Source: an uncultured Fidelibacterota bacterium (GTDB taxonomy: Bacteria > Marinisomatota > Marinisomatia > Marinisomatales > UBA1611). Taken from it: a DNA stretch of 16,333 nucleotides. The notes beneath the pieces are model-generated. The model did not search any database. It had not been told where the DNA came from and was given only the letters and a program-made list of their open reading frames with translations. The translations under genes and the position numbers were made by a program. The stretch is from assembly GCA_913043185.1 (NCBI GenBank), contig CAJWMI010000037.1, positions 1 to 16,333 of the forward strand, in the 5' to 3' direction. Shown here one piece after another: positions 15,819 through 16,333 of this stretch; the stretch's first letter is position 1, and every line of letters begins with the position of its first letter.

Positions 15819-16333
15819 ATGGTTTCTAGAAGTCTAAAAAATATCCTTAAAGAAAGTTTTTTGATGGCCATAGAGGCCATCCGACAGAATAAACTGCGAT
15901 CTATTCTTACCCTTCTTGGAATAAGCATCGGAGTTTTTTCAGTTATTGGTGTGATGACAGCAATAAGAACTCTTGAGTCATCCGTACAATCTGGGCTAAA
16001 CGTTTTTGCGGCAAATACATTTGTAATTCAAAAATACCCTGAGATACAATTTGGGCATAGTGATAGAAAATACAGAAACAGAAAAAATATAGACTATGCC
16101 CAGTATAAAAAGTTGAAAAATCGTGCAAAACTGCCTGTTTTAGTAAGTGTTAGTGAGGGGACCTCTGTAAGAAACGTAAAATACAAAGATAAAACAGTAA
16201 AAAACTACGTAGAGTTATTTGGGGGAGATGAGGGCAGCATCAGAATATTCAAAACTTATATTGGCGACGGTAGAAATCTAGCACCAGATGATGTGAGGTA
16301 TGCACGGAATGTTTGTGTTTTAGGCATGGATGT
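15819..16333 (+). CDS. Second MacB/FtsX-type ABC permease, 3'-truncated by the window
   Basis: The frame opens at ATG 15819, two bases after the stop of the first permease, and stays open for 171 codons to the window edge. The N terminus (SFLMAIEAIRQNKLRSILTLLGISIGVFSVIG) is a close counterpart of the first permease, with the N-K-RSILT-LGI-IGV-SV core and first membrane span at about residues 25-50, followed by the start of a MacB_PCD-like periplasmic domain (NTFVIQKYP; later a basic SDRKYRNRKN stretch). The two permeases differ clearly beyond the N-terminal motif, so they are ancient paralogues and not a recent duplication. A likely arrangement is a heterodimeric permease on a dimer of the single ATPase. 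The C-terminal membrane spans lie outside the window. Confidence 0.9.
   Translation, partial: MVSRSLKNILKESFLMAIEAIRQNKLRSILTLLGISIGVFSVIGVMTAIRTLESSVQSGLNVFAANTFVIQKYPEIQFGHSDRKYRNRKNIDYAQYKKLKNRAKLPVLVSVSEGTSVRNVKYKDKTVKNYVELFGGDEGSIRIFKTYIGDGRNLAPDDVRYARNVCVLGMD

Noticed and set aside
1..16333. CRISPR arrays, insertion sequences, tRNA or rRNA genes
   Set aside because: No spaced direct repeats, transposase-like proteins, terminal inverted repeats or RNA-gene-like cloverleaf stretches were noticed; gaps between genes are all under about 100 bases.

Overview
The window is AT-rich chromosomal DNA from a Gram-negative bacterium. It encodes lipoprotein and Sec signal peptides, a TolC-type outer-membrane channel and an exported M1 peptidase of the kind common in the Bacteroidota/FCB group, paired with a DUF6702-like protein. 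Weak or absent Shine-Dalgarno sequences before several genes, the low GC and the gene content suggest an FCB-superphylum marine lineage such as Marinimicrobia (SAR406) or a relative. That taxonomic call is inference. No mobile elements, CRISPR arrays, rRNAs or tRNAs were seen, and genes are packed with short gaps (none over about 100 bases).

Layout. (1) 1-4140, plus strand: the end of carA overlapping a complete carB, which together make carbamoyl phosphate for pyrimidine and arginine synthesis. (2) 4145-6514, minus: an exported M1-family metallopeptidase, convergent with carB. (3) 6591-7823, plus: a small exported DUF6702-like protein, then a seven-helix TIGR02206/YwaF-like membrane protein. 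(4) 7844-9439, minus: a lipoprotein amidase of the amidase-signature family. (5) 9525-10772, plus, divergent from the amidase: a thioredoxin-like lipoprotein gene interrupted by one in-frame TGA at 9765. (6) 10863-11183: a small single-helix membrane protein followed by hairpins, one a strong intrinsic terminator. (7) 11280 to the window end: a tripartite efflux/export operon with a TolC-like channel, a periplasmic adaptor, a MacB/LolD-type ATPase and two FtsX/MacB-type permeases, the second cut by the window edge.

The main discovery candidate is gene (5). The reading frame is open for 81 codons up to the TGA and for about 334 codons after it in the SAME frame. The protein reads continuously across the TGA, which follows Gly-Cys-Thr at a thioredoxin-like active-site position. 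The 32 bases at 9773-9804 are 75% G+C and can fold into a bacterial-SECIS-like hairpin with a GGUCU apical loop 22 nt after the TGA. I read this as a selenocysteine-containing (Cys-x-Sec), lipid-anchored thioredoxin-fold protein with a long C-terminal domain, rather than two genes or a pseudogene. Homologue comparison and a check for selA/selB/selC/selD in the same genome would decide it.

How the parts work together: carAB is housekeeping metabolism. Much of the rest is cell envelope: peptidase, lipoproteins, membrane proteins and a tripartite exporter. The exporter is a clear operon with spacings from 18 bp down to a 1-bp overlap. The amidase and the putative selenoprotein share an 85-bp divergent promoter region, so common regulation is possible but not shown.
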